64,000 nt of DNA from JBEKIK01 sp050013075. GTDB lineage: Bacteria > Planctomycetota > Planctomycetia > Pirellulales > Thermoguttaceae. The stretch's first letter is position 1; every line of letters starts with the position of its first letter. The stretch is from the NCBI GenBank assembly GCA_050013075.1, contig JBEKFZ010000004.1, positions 32,853-96,852 on the forward strand, in the 5' to 3' direction. The notes below the pieces were generated by a model, which was given only the letters and a program-made list of their open reading frames with translations, was not told the origin of the DNA and did not search any database. Positions 1 through 9,571 of this stretch are shown piece by piece. The translations under genes were made by a program, and so were the position numbers.

Positions 1-424
1 GAACTGTAAAATCCCTGACCTCCTTGCAGGGGACCCCCGCGGTACAGGTGTGGACGATGCCCTGGGCCGTTCCTTCCCGACCCTCGAATCGTCCCGTAAA
101 TCAAATATCGGGGTAAACCAGCGGCTTGTTCAAGGAACTGACGCCAACTTGCCTTGTTGCGCCGCTGGGCGGTAGGCTCCTGCCGAGTCTGGCGAACTTG
201 CGGCTGTGAGTCCGCGAAAACCTTACCGGCCTTGCGGAATGTCGCAATTAAAAGGATTACTTTGCCCGCGAAAAGAATAAGAGCTTATCCTAAAACCTGT
301 CGTCATTCTGAGCGAAGCGAAGAATCTAGCCTCTATTATCAAGATCCTTCGCCGACCAACGCTGCGCGTCGGTGCCCGTCAGGATGACAAAAATGGGTAT
401 TTGGATAGGCTCTAACTATAATGT
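1..424. other. Left-edge region without a convincing gene
   Basis: No reading frame here resembles a known protein. An open frame at 154-387 exists, but its second half translates the dispersed repeat at 281-412 and contains the HSERSEES string typical of spurious translations of that repeat. The first 280 bases could hold the degraded end of a gene outside the window; nothing recognisable is seen. Confidence 0.6.
281..412. repeat. MITE-like palindromic repeat, family GAGCyTATCC
   Basis: About 132 bases bounded by imperfect inverted ends: gagcttatcctaaaa on the left and tttggataggctc on the right. The interior holds the very widespread bacterial repeat words cattctgagcgaagcgaag and caggatgaca. 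A second element with the same ends lies at 44541-44678. No transposase is encoded, so this is a non-autonomous element. Confidence 0.6.
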
Positions 425-1912
425 CTATAGCCTAAAGTCTATAGCCAAATTTTGTCCGGGCAGTTCCAGCTTTTTGCTTTCCAGGCCCAGCTTGCCGAGC
501 AGGTAATAAAGCACGAACCCCACAATGAACGCGGTCAGGGGCGGAACCGGAACCATGCCGCGGTAATCGGCCATTGCCGGAACCCAGTTTGCCACAAGAT
601 CAAACGCCCCCACGGCAAAACCCGCGATCCAGGAGATCCATCCCGCCGGATTGAATCCGGCCCTCGGCCCAGCCCACTTCCGCCCGGATAGCAGATAATC
701 GGCCGCCATCGCTCCGCATACCGGCCCGAATGATGCCCCAATAAAATTGAACATGTCGGTGGCATTGCCGGCCCAGCCGGTTACCGCCAGGAAAATGGCC
801 GCAATAGTGCCTGTGCCGCAGGATATGAACGGATTAACCTTGGGTAAAGCGGTTTTAAAGCTGTTGGCCGCTATGAACGACGAGAAGCAGGCAGACGGAA
901 AAGCGGCTATTGCCAGGAGATACCAAAATACCGCGGCCATTTTTTGGCCCACGATGCCCGACATCAAGGCGGTGGTTTGAAGGGCCGCGGGATCGGCCGC
1001 CCGGCCAAGCCCATGAACGCCAGAGACGATCAACAGCGACAGTCCGCCGGCATAGATGATCGCACCGGCAATTCCCACCAATCCGCCCAATTGTACGTCT
1101 TTGGCGTTGCGATTATTCATGCCGAAATCGCACCCGGCGGCCCCGGCCGTGGCGAAAAATCCCACCACATAAGTGCACAATAAAGCGATCACTCCGGTTG
1201 CCGGCAATGCTCCCTTGGGATAAAGCTTAACCGTCTCTCCGGCCGCATTTTTGACGTCAACGGATACTTTGAGACTTGCATCAATGAGCGATTGAGGTTC
1301 GAATTTACCGATGCCGCCTACGGTGTCAATGGCAAGAACGATCAAGATGACAAAGGGGATCAAGGGCAGAAAACTGGCTACTTTGGCCACGTATTTAATG
1401 CCTTTAAGCCCTAAAAAAGCCGCCGCAATCGACCAAACAGTCGCTACCAGGGCATGAGGAAGCGAGCCGGCTCCGTATCCGAAAGGCTTACACAGCAAAA
1501 TACCGGCGAAGAAAGCGTTTACCGCAAGCCAGCCGAATTGCAGCACGCCCATTAAAAAACCCGGCATCAAAAAACCGCCCTGCACGCCGTAGGTCGACGT
1601 TCCCACTATATAAAGCGGCAAACCGGTTTTCATGCCCAGCAATCCGGGAACAAGGTAAAATAAAAAATGGCAAATCAGGGCGGCAATAATCAATCCCAAA
1701 AACGCATATCCCAAACCGCAAGCCAAAGTGCCGCCCGCGAATAAACTGTAAGGTTTATCCGCGTTAAGCACGCTGCCCATTGGAACCTCGTGCCAAAACA
1801 CGAACCACAGCATTATCCCGGCGTAAGTTTGGGCGGTATTTTTATACCATGCGGCCCGATTGGCCTGCGGCACGCCTCGAGCAGAAGCCACATAAGACGG
1901 CAATGACGACAT
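425..1912 (-). CDS. NCS1-family permease (cytosine/purine/allantoin type)
   Basis: A 495-residue integral membrane protein with about 12 hydrophobic segments, the usual size and topology of nucleobase:cation symporter-1 transporters such as CodB. The N-terminus has the short hydrophilic leader followed by a WYKNTAQTYAGIMLWFVFW stretch, matching the family's first helix. The C-terminal half keeps the NCS1 pattern of a discontinuous helix near FNFIGASFGPVCGAMAADYL, followed by a short loop containing W and R. It would import a nucleobase or related heterocycle with H+ or Na+. Substrate cannot be assigned, because no catabolic gene is adjacent; the next gene is divergent and unrelated. The ATG at 1912 is preceded by ggagaaaa, a good ribosome binding site. 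The 3' end lies 12 bases from the repeat at 281-412. Confidence 0.85.
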   Translation of the reverse strand: MSSLPSYVASARGVPQANRAAWYKNTAQTYAGIMLWFVFWHEVPMGSVLNADKPYSLFAGGTLACGLGYAFLGLIIAALICHFLFYLVPGLLGMKTGLPLYIVGTSTYGVQGGFLMPGFLMGVLQFGWLAVNAFFAGILLCKPFGYGAGSLPHALVATVWSIAAAFLGLKGIKYVAKVASFLPLIPFVILIVLAIDTVGGIGKFEPQSLIDASLKVSVDVKNAAGETVKLYPKGALPATGVIALLCTYVVGFFATAGAAGCDFGMNNRNAKDVQLGGLVGIAGAIIYAGGLSLLIVSGVHGLGRAADPAALQTTALMSGIVGQKMAAVFWYLLAIAAFPSACFSSFIAANSFKTALPKVNPFISCGTGTIAAIFLAVTGWAGNATDMFNFIGASFGPVCGAMAADYLLSGRKWAGPRAGFNPAGWISWIAGFAVGAFDLVANWVPAMADYRGMVPVPPLTAFIVGFVLYYLLGKLGLESKKLELPGQNLAIDFRL

Positions 1913-2355
1913 TATTTTTTCTCCTAGTTATCCAGCCGTTATAACCTGGATTATTCATAAATTTACACTAGCCCGAAGCGCAAGCGAGGGACGGCAAACA
2001 GTTTACCCTCGCTTGCGCTTCGGGCTAGTGTTTTGCTATCAGCGTTAAAAATCCTAGGCTATGAATAATCCGGGGTAATGCCTTTTTGACAGCATTGCTA
2101 TCTAAAACCCGCATCGAAAAGTATATCCGCTCTATAACCCATGTAAATATTTTCTGCCCGATTATTGGGGAAAAACGCGCCTTGACCTTATAAGCCTTAC
2201 CAGAGTACCATATCTCGCCCATTTTATAATGCCTAAAAAACCAACGGCTTCTTTTCACGTATATTTCATTGCCGATTTTTGAGATAATCGCATAAACTGA
2301 AAACTGATAACTGAAAACAATAAACCATGGAGGGTTTATTCACATTGTTGGTCGA
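1913..2355. other. Divergent intergenic region with hairpin repeat
   Basis: This gap of 440 bases between two divergent genes must hold both promoters, but no strong -35/-10 pair stands out. It carries the perfect hairpin at 1965-2031 and a tandem tract of the aaactgaaaactgataac type at 2294-2318. A 77-codon frame at 2025-2258 (minus strand) has no family resemblance and runs into the hairpin, so it is not called. Confidence 0.5.
1965..2031. repeat. Perfect 26-bp inverted repeat; part of a dispersed repeat
   Basis: Two 26-base arms, 1965-1990 and 2006-2031, are exact reverse complements, separated by 15 bases. The left arm plus flanks (1951-2001) also matches 27851-27901 in reverse orientation with two mismatches over 51 bases. 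The first copy is therefore a doubled, palindromic form of the second. In RNA it would form a very stable hairpin. Confidence 0.85.
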
Positions 2356-5300
2356 TTGATCAACTTCTGCTGGTTCTTCTTCAAGTGGGGACTGGTCGTT
2401 TGTGCCATCGGCGCCGTGGCTGCCGTGCCATACTTCTACCGTCGGGTAGATGAAGAGATTCGCCACCGCATCGAGAACCTATTCGCCCAGCATTACACCG
2501 GCTTGAAGCCGACCGTCGGTTCCGCCGAATTGGTGGCGGGCCAGGGAATCAGGGTCCGCAATCTTTCCATCGTGGAACCCGGCGCTAGCGGACCGCGCGC
2601 CAAGCTGGCCTACGTCGAGGAAATGTTCATCGCCTGCCAAACCGACGTTAAGGAATTGATCTGCCGCGATCCGGTAGTCACGCACGTCACAGTCCGCCGG
2701 CCGACGATCTGGGCCACGCGCCGACCGGACGGTACTTGGAGCGCGGCTAAGCTTTTTCCCCCGCCGCGCTTCGGAAACCAGTCGCCGGAAGTGACCATCG
2801 AAAACGGCACAATCGAAGTGTTCGATCCGCTGAAAACCCGCACCGCCACGCTGATCTTGCGCGACTTGAACATGACCGTAAGCCCCGCGATCCTCTCCTC
2901 GTCCGATCCGGGCGCAGTACCCAAACGAAACCTGCAAGGAATGTTGGCCGGCGATAATTTCCGCCGCGTGGAATTTCGCGGGAGCATCGACGCTTTCGGT
3001 CCGAATTTTTCTCTTAGCGGAGAACTGGAAGGCCTGCGGGTTTCGCCCGAACTTTACGAATCCTTGCCCGGCCCCATAGCCGATAAATTGGCGGCGCTCG
3101 AGAAACTGCGGGCCGAAGGGCAAATGAGCTTCAGTCTGGCTTATGACTCGAAAGCCGCCGTGCCTCTGCGATTCCACGTCGCCGGGCAGTTGACCGGCGG
3201 GCGGATCGACGACCAGCGGCTGCCCCATCCTCTGACCGACATACAGGTCAAGTTCACCGCCGACAACGGCGGTGTGGTCATCGACGAACTGACCGCCAGT
3301 TGCAATCAGGCTAAATTGAAGAAAATGTCCCTGCGCCATACGGGTTTCGATGCAAACAAGCCCATGTGGTTGCACGCCGAAATCAAACAATTGGAACTGG
3401 ACCGGCAATTGCTGGGCGTCTTGCCCGGACCCTTGCAGGAACAGTGGCGGAAATACCTCCCCATCGGCGTAATCGACGCCGATCTGACCCTCGAATTCGA
3501 CGGCCAAAACTGGCGAGCGGAGACCTCGGAAGCATCGTTTAGTTTCTCGAATATTTCATTCACGTATTACAAATTCCCTTACCGGGTCGATCACGGCAAA
3601 GGATCGCTGGAACTGAAGAACGACCTGCTCACTTTAGACGTCACCGCCTACGGCGGCACGCAGCCGATACGGATGAAAGCCGAGATAGCACGGCCGCTGA
3701 GCGGATGGACCGGTTGGTTCGAGGCCAAAGGCGATGATATCCAGTTAGATAAAGCCGTCATCCAGGCCCTGCGCGACGACAAGACTCGAGAGGTCGTCCA
3801 GTCGCTCGATCCCCGCGGAACCGTGAACTTCGAGTATCACTGCCGGCGCGACGTTCCGGACCAGCCGATACTCCACTATCTGCTCCTCAACGCCAACGGT
3901 TGTTCAATCCGCTATGCGAAATTTCCTTATCCGATAAATAACATTCGCGGCCAATTGAAAATGTTCGACCATTCCTGGACGTTCAGCAACTTGCGGGGCA
4001 TGAACGAATCCGCGCAAATCACCGGCGAGGGGTATCTCATGCCGTCGCTCAAGGGAAACGAGTTCGTGTTGAATCTCGTGGCAAATAACGTGCCCTTGGA
4101 TAAGGAACTCCACGACGCACTCACTCCCAACATCCAGCAAGCCTGGAACGACTTGAAACCACAAGGCATGGTCGATCTTTCCGCCCAGATCTGTTACCTG
4201 TCCGAACAAAAACAACTCAGCTTGGGCGTGCGCGTTGACCCGAAAAGCGAAACGGCTTCCATCGAGCCGGTGCATTTCCCCTATCGCATGGATAAACTGC
4301 AAGGCGTGCTTTTGTATCGCAACGGGCAGGTCGCCTTGCAACATTTCGAGGCATGGCACGGCCCGGTAAAAATTCAAACCGAAGGTGGTTGCGATTTTCT
4401 GCCCGACGGCGGATGGAACCTACACCTGGTCGGGCTTACGGTCGATCGGCTGCAGCCCGACCGCGACCTGATCCTCGCCCTGCCCGAACGCCTGAAAAAG
4501 GCCGTCCTTACACTTAATCCCGCCGGCCCCATAAATCTATGCGGCAATCTCGACCTGTTCCACGACGGCCGGCAGGGCCAGCCTTTGCGCTCCCGGTGGG
4601 ACGACATGCGGATAAACATGGTTCAGGGCGCCATGCAGTGCGGCGTGAAATTAGACAATATTTGGGGAACCGCGACCCTTTCGGGACAATTCGACGGACA
4701 AAATTTCTTTTGCCGCGGTGAACTCAACCTCGAGTCCCTTAACTTCAAAGACTGCCAATTCAAGCATGTAATGGGCCCGATCTTGATTGACGACCAGCGC
4801 GTGCTCCTGGGCAGTCTGGTGGATAGGGCCGCGGACGGCACGCCCCTTTTGAATGCCGACGGCACGCCCCGCACGCCGCGCTCGATTTCGGCCAATCTAT
4901 TCGGCGGCACAATATACGGCGACGGACAAGTGTCCCTGGGCGCGGAGCCTCGTTACCACCTTAAAGCCGTTCTCGCCCACGCCGACCTGGCCAGCCTAGC
5001 CCGGGAAGTCATCGACGGCAAGCAGCACTTGCAGGGCAAGATCATGGCCAACGTCGAACTGCACGGCGTCGGCACGAGCCGCAACGCCCTGTCCGGACGC
5101 GGCTCCCTGGCGCTCTCCGACGCGGACATCTACGAATTGCCGGTGATGATTTCGTTATTGAAAATCCTCAGCATCCGCGCGCCCGACCGAAACGCCTTCA
5201 GCACCGCGGGAATGGATTATGAAATCAGGGGCGAGCATATATATCTGAATCGCATCGATTTCAACGGCGACGCCATCAGCCTGCACGGCAACGGCGAAAT

Positions 5301-5514
5301 GGATTTCCAATCCAACATAAATCTAAGCTTCGACACCACCGTCGGCCGCGGCGAACTGGACTTGCCGATAATTAAACAAATATATCGCGGCGCCAGTCAA
5401 CAGATCTTGCAGATCCACGTCGGCCGCACCCTGCAGAATCCCGAAATCCGCAAAGAGCCCTTCCCAGTCGTCAACCAGGCCCTGCAACAATTGCAGGGCA
5501 CACAGCAGCAATAA
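2356..5514 (+). CDS. AsmA/YhdP-like large envelope protein
   Basis: A 1052-residue protein with one N-terminal membrane anchor (residues about 8-30, followed by YRRVDEE). A long periplasmic region of beta-rich repeats follows. The C-terminal stretch around residues 890-1000 (pattern LSGRGSLALSDADIYELP, then an NRIDFNGDAISLHGNGEMDF segment) matches the AsmA-like C-terminal domain. AsmA-type proteins such as YhdP and TamB are thought to form hydrophobic grooves that move phospholipid between inner and outer membranes; that role here is inferred from the family. The frame is opened by TTG at 2356. A ggaggg sequence at 2329-2334 sits closer to in-frame ATT codons at 2338 and 2344, so the exact start is unsure. 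It is monocistronic, and a MITE-like repeat begins 22 bases after the stop. Confidence 0.8.
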   Translation: MINFCWFFFKWGLVVCAIGAVAAVPYFYRRVDEEIRHRIENLFAQHYTGLKPTVGSAELVAGQGIRVRNLSIVEPGASGPRAKLAYVEEMFIACQTDVKELICRDPVVTHVTVRRPTIWATRRPDGTWSAAKLFPPPRFGNQSPEVTIENGTIEVFDPLKTRTATLILRDLNMTVSPAILSSSDPGAVPKRNLQGMLAGDNFRRVEFRGSIDAFGPNFSLSGELEGLRVSPELYESLPGPIADKLAALEKLRAEGQMSFSLAYDSKAAVPLRFHVAGQLTGGRIDDQRLPHPLTDIQVKFTADNGGVVIDELTASCNQAKLKKMSLRHTGFDANKPMWLHAEIKQLELDRQLLGVLPGPLQEQWRKYLPIGVIDADLTLEFDGQNWRAETSEASFSFSNISFTYYKFPYRVDHGKGSLELKNDLLTLDVTAYGGTQPIRMKAEIARPLSGWTGWFEAKGDDIQLDKAVIQALRDDKTREVVQSLDPRGTVNFEYHCRRDVPDQPILHYLLLNANGCSIRYAKFPYPINNIRGQLKMFDHSWTFSNLRGMNESAQITGEGYLMPSLKGNEFVLNLVANNVPLDKELHDALTPNIQQAWNDLKPQGMVDLSAQICYLSEQKQLSLGVRVDPKSETASIEPVHFPYRMDKLQGVLLYRNGQVALQHFEAWHGPVKIQTEGGCDFLPDGGWNLHLVGLTVDRLQPDRDLILALPERLKKAVLTLNPAGPINLCGNLDLFHDGRQGQPLRSRWDDMRINMVQGAMQCGVKLDNIWGTATLSGQFDGQNFFCRGELNLESLNFKDCQFKHVMGPILIDDQRVLLGSLVDRAADGTPLLNADGTPRTPRSISANLFGGTIYGDGQVSLGAEPRYHLKAVLAHADLASLAREVIDGKQHLQGKIMANVELHGVGTSRNALSGRGSLALSDADIYELPVMISLLKILSIRAPDRNAFSTAGMDYEIRGEHIYLNRIDFNGDAISLHGNGEMDFQSNINLSFDTTVGRGELDLPIIKQIYRGASQQILQIHVGRTLQNPEIRKEPFPVVNQALQQLQGTQQQ

Positions 5515-5535
5515 GAAGTGGAAAGTCGTTGGTTT

Positions 5536-5637
5536 ATTGAATCTCATGTAATAAATGTCGCGTTAATCGTTTAGCCGCGAGCCAGCGGCGAGCGTGTTTT
5601 CGTGTTTTCATGCGACTTTAAATACATGAGACCCAAT
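5536..5637. repeat. MITE-like repeat, family ATTGAGTGTCA, copy 1
   Basis: Terminal inverted repeats attgaatctcatgtaataa (left) and the complement of attgggtctcatgtattt (right) enclose a different interior from the three copies in the Hdr cluster (32787-32910, 35655-35775, 40066-40189). The interior contains the common agccgcgagccagcggcgag word. It is followed directly by another dispersed word, ccggcacttgtgcctgg, also found near 40007. Confidence 0.65.
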
Positions 5638-5750
5638 AGCCCCGGCACTTGTGCCTGGTAAATTTTTTCAAAAACATCATTTTTTTCCTTAAACAGCGAT
5701 CTATAATTAATCGGAGTCGGACAGCGCCCCAAATCGGAGATTAATTTCTC

Positions 5751-6083
5751 ATGAGCAGCGTAGGTCCTTTAGGCGGCGTCAACATAAGCGCGGCCGGCGC
5801 GCCCCTGGCTCAGACCAAGGGACCCGACGTGGAACGCGCCACCCAGGATACCGGCGCGCAACAGCGCAACGTCGTTTACGAGCAAAAAGCCGAGGCGGCC
5901 GCGGGCGTCGGCGAAACCGACGGCGAAGACCACCAAACCGACGAACGCGACGCCGACGGCCGCCGTCCCTGGGAATTCCCTCCCCATAAAGAGAAAAATT
6001 CCGCCGAAGATCCCTCCAAACAACCGCCCAAAAGCCGCGATGTAAGCGGCGAAAGCGGCAACCTGCTCGATCTGACTGGGTAA
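5751..6083 (+). CDS. Small hydrophilic acidic protein of unknown function
   Basis: A 110-residue protein of low complexity, rich in D, E, G, K and Q, with no signal peptide or membrane segment. A central charged part carries GETDGEDHQTDERDADGRRP, followed by WEFP, and the chain ends in LLDLTG, a short conserved-looking tail. I do not recognise a named domain. Codon use is GC-rich and like its neighbours, which supports a real gene. ATG at 5751 follows ggagattaatttctc. It lies 80 bases upstream of dapF on the same strand, so the two may be co-transcribed. It is probably intrinsically disordered. Confidence 0.65.
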   Translation: MSSVGPLGGVNISAAGAPLAQTKGPDVERATQDTGAQQRNVVYEQKAEAAAGVGETDGEDHQTDERDADGRRPWEFPPHKEKNSAEDPSKQPPKSRDVSGESGNLLDLTG

Positions 6084-6162
6084 CGGCCTGTTGCCCACCA
6101 GCCGCTAATTTTCTACAATATCTCGTTCAATCATTGTCATACATTCACACGGAATCACGCCC

Positions 6163-7032
6163 ATGCGTTTTACCAAGATGCACGGAGCCGGCAACGACTA
6201 CGTGTATGTAAACTGCTTTGAAGAGCCTTATCCCTCCGATGCCGCCCGGTTGGCGCGAGAAGTGTCTGATCGGCATTACGGCGTCGGCGGCGACGGCCTG
6301 ATTTTAATCTGCCCCAGCGAAACAGCCGACGCCCGCATGAGGATGTTTAACGCCGACGGCTCCGAGTCCGAAATGTGCGGCAACGGCATCCGCTGCGTGG
6401 CCAAATACATTTACGACCACGGCATCGCCCGCCGCTCGCCGCTCAGGATCGAAACCGGCCGGGGCGTTTTAACCCTGGATCTTCAAATCGCCGACGGCCG
6501 CGTGCGGCGCGTCCGGGTCGATATGGGCGAGCCGATCCTCGAACCGGCCCGCATCCCCACCACTCTTGCGGGCAACTCATCCCTGCCCGGCAATCCGGTG
6601 GTCAACGCCCCGTTGAAAATCGGCGGCGAAATCCTCTCGGTCACCTGCGTATCAATGGGCAATCCGCACTGCGTTACTTTTGTCAAGGAGCCGTTGGACC
6701 TTTGGGTATTGCAATTCGGTCCGCGGGTGGAGATCGATCCGCATTTTCCCAATCGCACGAACGCCGAATTCGTCCAGGTGCTTTCGCCCGGCGAAGTGCG
6801 GATGCGCGTCTGGGAGCGCGGATCCGGCGAAACCCTGGCCTGCGGCACCGGTGCTTGCGCGGTCTGCGTCGCTGGGGTACTGACTGGCCGCACTGACAGG
6901 AATATTGTCGCCCGTTTGCCCGGCGGAGACTTGGAACTCCACTGGAACGAAACCGACAACCACGTCTACATGACCGGCGATGCCGTTGAAGTCTTCAGCG
7001 GCGAGTGGAATATTCAAAAGGATGAAGGATGA
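6163..7032 (+). CDS. dapF: Diaminopimelate epimerase
   Basis: Converts LL-diaminopimelate to meso-diaminopimelate for lysine and peptidoglycan synthesis, in the cytoplasm. The 289-residue chain has two mirror-image DapF halves. The first catalytic cysteine, Cys72, lies in EMCGNGIRCVAKY and the second, Cys227, in GETLACGTGACAV. The substrate-binding KMHGAGNDYV motif is at the N-terminus. Length is normal for bacteria with a slightly long tail. That tail is odd: the last codons (KDEG and stop) are read from the first unit of a ggatgaa tandem repeat at 7019, so the repeat has replaced or fixed the native C-terminus. Confidence 0.97.
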   Translation: MRFTKMHGAGNDYVYVNCFEEPYPSDAARLAREVSDRHYGVGGDGLILICPSETADARMRMFNADGSESEMCGNGIRCVAKYIYDHGIARRSPLRIETGRGVLTLDLQIADGRVRRVRVDMGEPILEPARIPTTLAGNSSLPGNPVVNAPLKIGGEILSVTCVSMGNPHCVTFVKEPLDLWVLQFGPRVEIDPHFPNRTNAEFVQVLSPGEVRMRVWERGSGETLACGTGACAVCVAGVLTGRTDRNIVARLPGGDLELHWNETDNHVYMTGDAVEVFSGEWNIQKDEG

Positions 7033-7088
7033 GGGATGAAGGATGAATTAAAATGCAGAATGTTGAATGTAGAATGTAGAATTAAAAG
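7019..7088. repeat. Degenerate tandem tract (ggatgaa / gaatgta units)
   Basis: Short near-repeats of ggatgaa pass into gaatgtagaat units. The complement of the same ggatgaa tract occurs inside the coding sequence at 59332-59365. The tract overlaps the dapF stop codon. Confidence 0.7.
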
Positions 7089-7201
7089 CGCGGAATGCAA
7101 ACGCAGAATCATGGAAGAAAATACAAATCAAACCGCTTGCGGTTTCGCGATCCCCATCTTCCGAACCCCGACCTTCGGCCTTTTGATCCCTGATCCCTTC
7201 C

Positions 7202-7927
7202 ATGAAACTCACCAGCTCGCTTGTAAATAAACTCGGAGGTCTTTTGGGCGCCGCGGCCGTCCGAAACTGGATGAGCACGCTGGATTACAAGGCGGCCTAT
7301 TACGATCGCTCGATCGATCCGGTGTTTCCCGAGTGCAAGGGGCAAAAAATATACATCTTCTGGCACGAATACATTTTGTTTCCGTTCTATCTGCGCGGAC
7401 ACTGCAATATGACCATGCTTTTAAGCCGCCATCGCGACGCCGAAATCCTTTCCTACGCCGCTTATCACCTGGGCTTCGATTTCGTCCGCGGCTCGACCAA
7501 TCGCGGCGGGGTGGCGGCTATCCGCGAACTGCTGGATAAAAGCCGCCGCATGAATCTGACCATCACCCCCGACGGCCCGCGCGGCCCGCGGCGAAAAATG
7601 GCCCCCGGCTCGATCTACCTGGCGTCCAAACTCGGTTTGCCGCTGGTCGTGATGGGCTACGGATACGACCGTCCTTGGCGGGTGAAAAAAGCCTGGGACC
7701 ATTTTGCAATCCCCCGCCCCTTTTCCCGCGCCCGGGCCATACTCAGCGGCGAAATTTTCGTGCCCGCCAACCTGGACCGCGACAGAATCGACTATTATCG
7801 CCAAAAAATCGAACAACTCATGAATCGCCTGACCACCGAAGCGGAAACCTGGGCCGAATCCGGCACACGGCGAATTGGACAAATGAACGTAGAGCGCCGC
7901 GGCGCGCCGCTGGACTGTCAATGGTAA
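7202..7927 (+). CDS. DUF374 lysophospholipid-acyltransferase-family protein
   Basis: A 241-residue protein of the DUF374 branch of the LPLAT superfamily. The active-site region is the modified FWHEYILFPFY motif (His and a following acid, residues about 59-62). The substrate motif is TPDGPRGPRR at about residues 121-130, followed by PGSIYLASKLGLPLV. Members are predicted to acylate a lipid, possibly a lipid A or glycolipid precursor; the acceptor here is unknown. No clear N-terminal transmembrane helix is seen, but a weakly hydrophobic segment suggests membrane association. It is followed 19 bases later by xseA. Confidence 0.85.
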   Translation: MKLTSSLVNKLGGLLGAAAVRNWMSTLDYKAAYYDRSIDPVFPECKGQKIYIFWHEYILFPFYLRGHCNMTMLLSRHRDAEILSYAAYHLGFDFVRGSTNRGGVAAIRELLDKSRRMNLTITPDGPRGPRRKMAPGSIYLASKLGLPLVVMGYGYDRPWRVKKAWDHFAIPRPFSRARAILSGEIFVPANLDRDRIDYYRQKIEQLMNRLTTEAETWAESGTRRIGQMNVERRGAPLDCQW

Positions 7928-7946
7928 TTATTTTAATCGTTCAATC

Positions 7947-9182
7947 ATGTCGCAAGACGAATTCAATTTCGACAATTATACTCCCGCCCGGCCGCTGTCG
8001 GTCTGGGAACTGACCGCTCAGGTAAAAGACCTGTTGGAAGCGGCCTTTCCCGGCGTTTGGGTGACCGGCGAAATTTCCAACCTCTCCCGGCCGCAGTCGG
8101 GCCATTGCTACCTGACGCTCAAGGACGACCGGGCACAGCTCAAGGCGGTAATGTGGCGTCCCACGGCCGCCCGCGTACGCTTCGATTTGCACGACGGCCT
8201 GGAAGTGATCTGCCAAGGCCGCTTGGAAGTCTACGCCCCACGCGGCAGTTATCAATTGATTATCGAGCAGATCGAACCCAAGGGCATGGGTGCATTGGAA
8301 TTGGCGCTAAGGCAACTGCGGGAAAAACTGGCCCGGGAAGGACTTTTCGACCGGGCGAGAAAGCGTCCCCTGCCCTCTTTTGTCCGGCAAATCGCCGTGG
8401 TCACAAGCCCCACCGGCGCGGCAATACGCGATTTCCTCCAGGTGTTGGGCCGGCGTTGGCGCGGGGCGGACGTGCTCATCGCCCCGGTCCGCGTGCAGGG
8501 CGAAGGGGCCGCCGATGAAATCGCTGCCGCGATCAAAATGCTGAACCAACTCGCTCGGCCCATCGATTGCCTGGTTGTCACCCGCGGCGGCGGAAGTCTT
8601 GAAGACCTTTGGGCATTTAACGAGGAAGTAGTTGTCCGGGCGATTGCCGCCTCGCGCATCCCGGTCATCTCGGCCGTGGGTCACGAAATCGACGTAACCC
8701 TTTCCGACCTGGCCGCCGACCTGCGCGCACTAACGCCCAGCGAAGCCGCGGAATTAGTGGCCCCGGCCGCCGAAGAACTTTTCACAGAGCTACAACAGAT
8801 CCAAAAACGCATGACCGCCGCCCTGCGGTCTCGCGCCCTAACCGCCAGATCGCGCCTGGACGCCATCCAGCGGCACCATTCTTTTCGCCGCCCCTTTCAA
8901 CTCATCTACGACCTTACCCGGCAAGTGGACGAATTATCCGGTCGCGCACACCGCTCGATCCGCCACCGACTTCAACTCGCCCGGCAGCAAACCGAAACCT
9001 TCGCCTCTCGCCTGGAATCGCTCAGTCCCTTAGCCGTACTGGGCCGGGGTTACAGCATAACCGAACATCTCACCGATGGCCGCATAGTTCGCGCCGCCTC
9101 AGACTTGTCGCCCGGCGAGCAAATCTCCACCCGTTTCACTCACGGCCAAGCGATAAGCCGCGTGGAAAAGCTTGAAGAATAA
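7947..9182 (+). CDS. xseA: Exodeoxyribonuclease VII large subunit
   Basis: Catalytic subunit of the single-strand-specific exonuclease VII, which degrades ssDNA in both directions to oligonucleotides. The 411 residues hold an N-terminal OB-fold (about 15-115, starting PLSVWELTAQVKDLLE). The catalytic domain follows from about residue 130, with VVTSPTGAAIRDF and the family signature TRGGGSLEDLWAFNEE, then AVGHEIDVTLSDL. A coiled-coil arm is next, and a GRGYSI C-terminal motif closes the chain. It is near normal length (E. coli 456). The small subunit gene xseB, often adjacent, is not found next to it. A GC-rich inverted repeat (9193-9211) follows the stop by 10 bases and might act as a weak terminator. 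Confidence 0.96.
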   Translation: MSQDEFNFDNYTPARPLSVWELTAQVKDLLEAAFPGVWVTGEISNLSRPQSGHCYLTLKDDRAQLKAVMWRPTAARVRFDLHDGLEVICQGRLEVYAPRGSYQLIIEQIEPKGMGALELALRQLREKLAREGLFDRARKRPLPSFVRQIAVVTSPTGAAIRDFLQVLGRRWRGADVLIAPVRVQGEGAADEIAAAIKMLNQLARPIDCLVVTRGGGSLEDLWAFNEEVVVRAIAASRIPVISAVGHEIDVTLSDLAADLRALTPSEAAELVAPAAEELFTELQQIQKRMTAALRSRALTARSRLDAIQRHHSFRRPFQLIYDLTRQVDELSGRAHRSIRHRLQLARQQTETFASRLESLSPLAVLGRGYSITEHLTDGRIVRAASDLSPGEQISTRFTHGQAISRVEKLEE

Positions 9183-9307
9183 GTATGTAAAGCCGCGACC
9201 AGTGGTCGCGGTTTGCTTGCGGCAGTCAGGCCGCCGTAGGGTGAGGGCAAATAACTTCCCAGTTGACAATCCATTACCCGATGGATACTTTTAGTTTGAG
9301 GTGTATC

Positions 9308-9571
9308 ATGTGGAACTTTAATGATGTTAAGAAAATAGAGTACCAACATGATCGTGTATTTCGTATTACCTTTGATGATGGCCTTGAAGGCGATGTAGAT
9401 TTCTCCGAATACATTGGCAGAGGCCCCATATTTGAGCCATTGCGCGATGAATCGTTCTTTCGCCAGGCTTCAATTGAAGGCGGAACCATCTCCTGGCCGA
9501 ACGGCGCGGATATTGCCCCGGATATTGTGATTGTTTCATTAACTTTGTCTAGGACACAAAGATGTATTTGA
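9308..9571 (+). CDS. DUF2442 domain protein
   Basis: About 87 residues from the ATG at 9308; the frame is open from 9263, but the DUF2442 domain begins at MWNFNDVKKIEY. The family pattern is clear: FRITFDDGLEGDVDFSEY, then GPIFEPLRDESFFRQ, then ISWPNGADIAPD. DUF2442 proteins are small, often occur near toxin-antitoxin or mobile genes, and have no proven function. The last 10 bases overlap the start of the DUF3800 gene, which implies translational coupling. Codon use in this pair is less GC-rich than in xseA, suggesting recent acquisition. Confidence 0.8.
   Translation: MWNFNDVKKIEYQHDRVFRITFDDGLEGDVDFSEYIGRGPIFEPLRDESFFRQASIEGGTISWPNGADIAPDIVIVSLTLSRTQRCI

Noticed and set aside
154..387. 77-codon open frame on the plus strand
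   Set aside because: Half of it translates a dispersed repeat (HSERSEES string); no start-site support.
2025..2258. 77-codon minus-strand frame upstream of the AsmA-like gene
   Set aside because: No family resemblance, and it runs into the perfect hairpin at 1965-2031.
2479..3507. 342-codon antisense frame in the AsmA-like gene
   Set aside because: Shadow of a GC-rich coding sequence; its translation is low-quality (Gly/Arg/His/Gln rich) and matches nothing.
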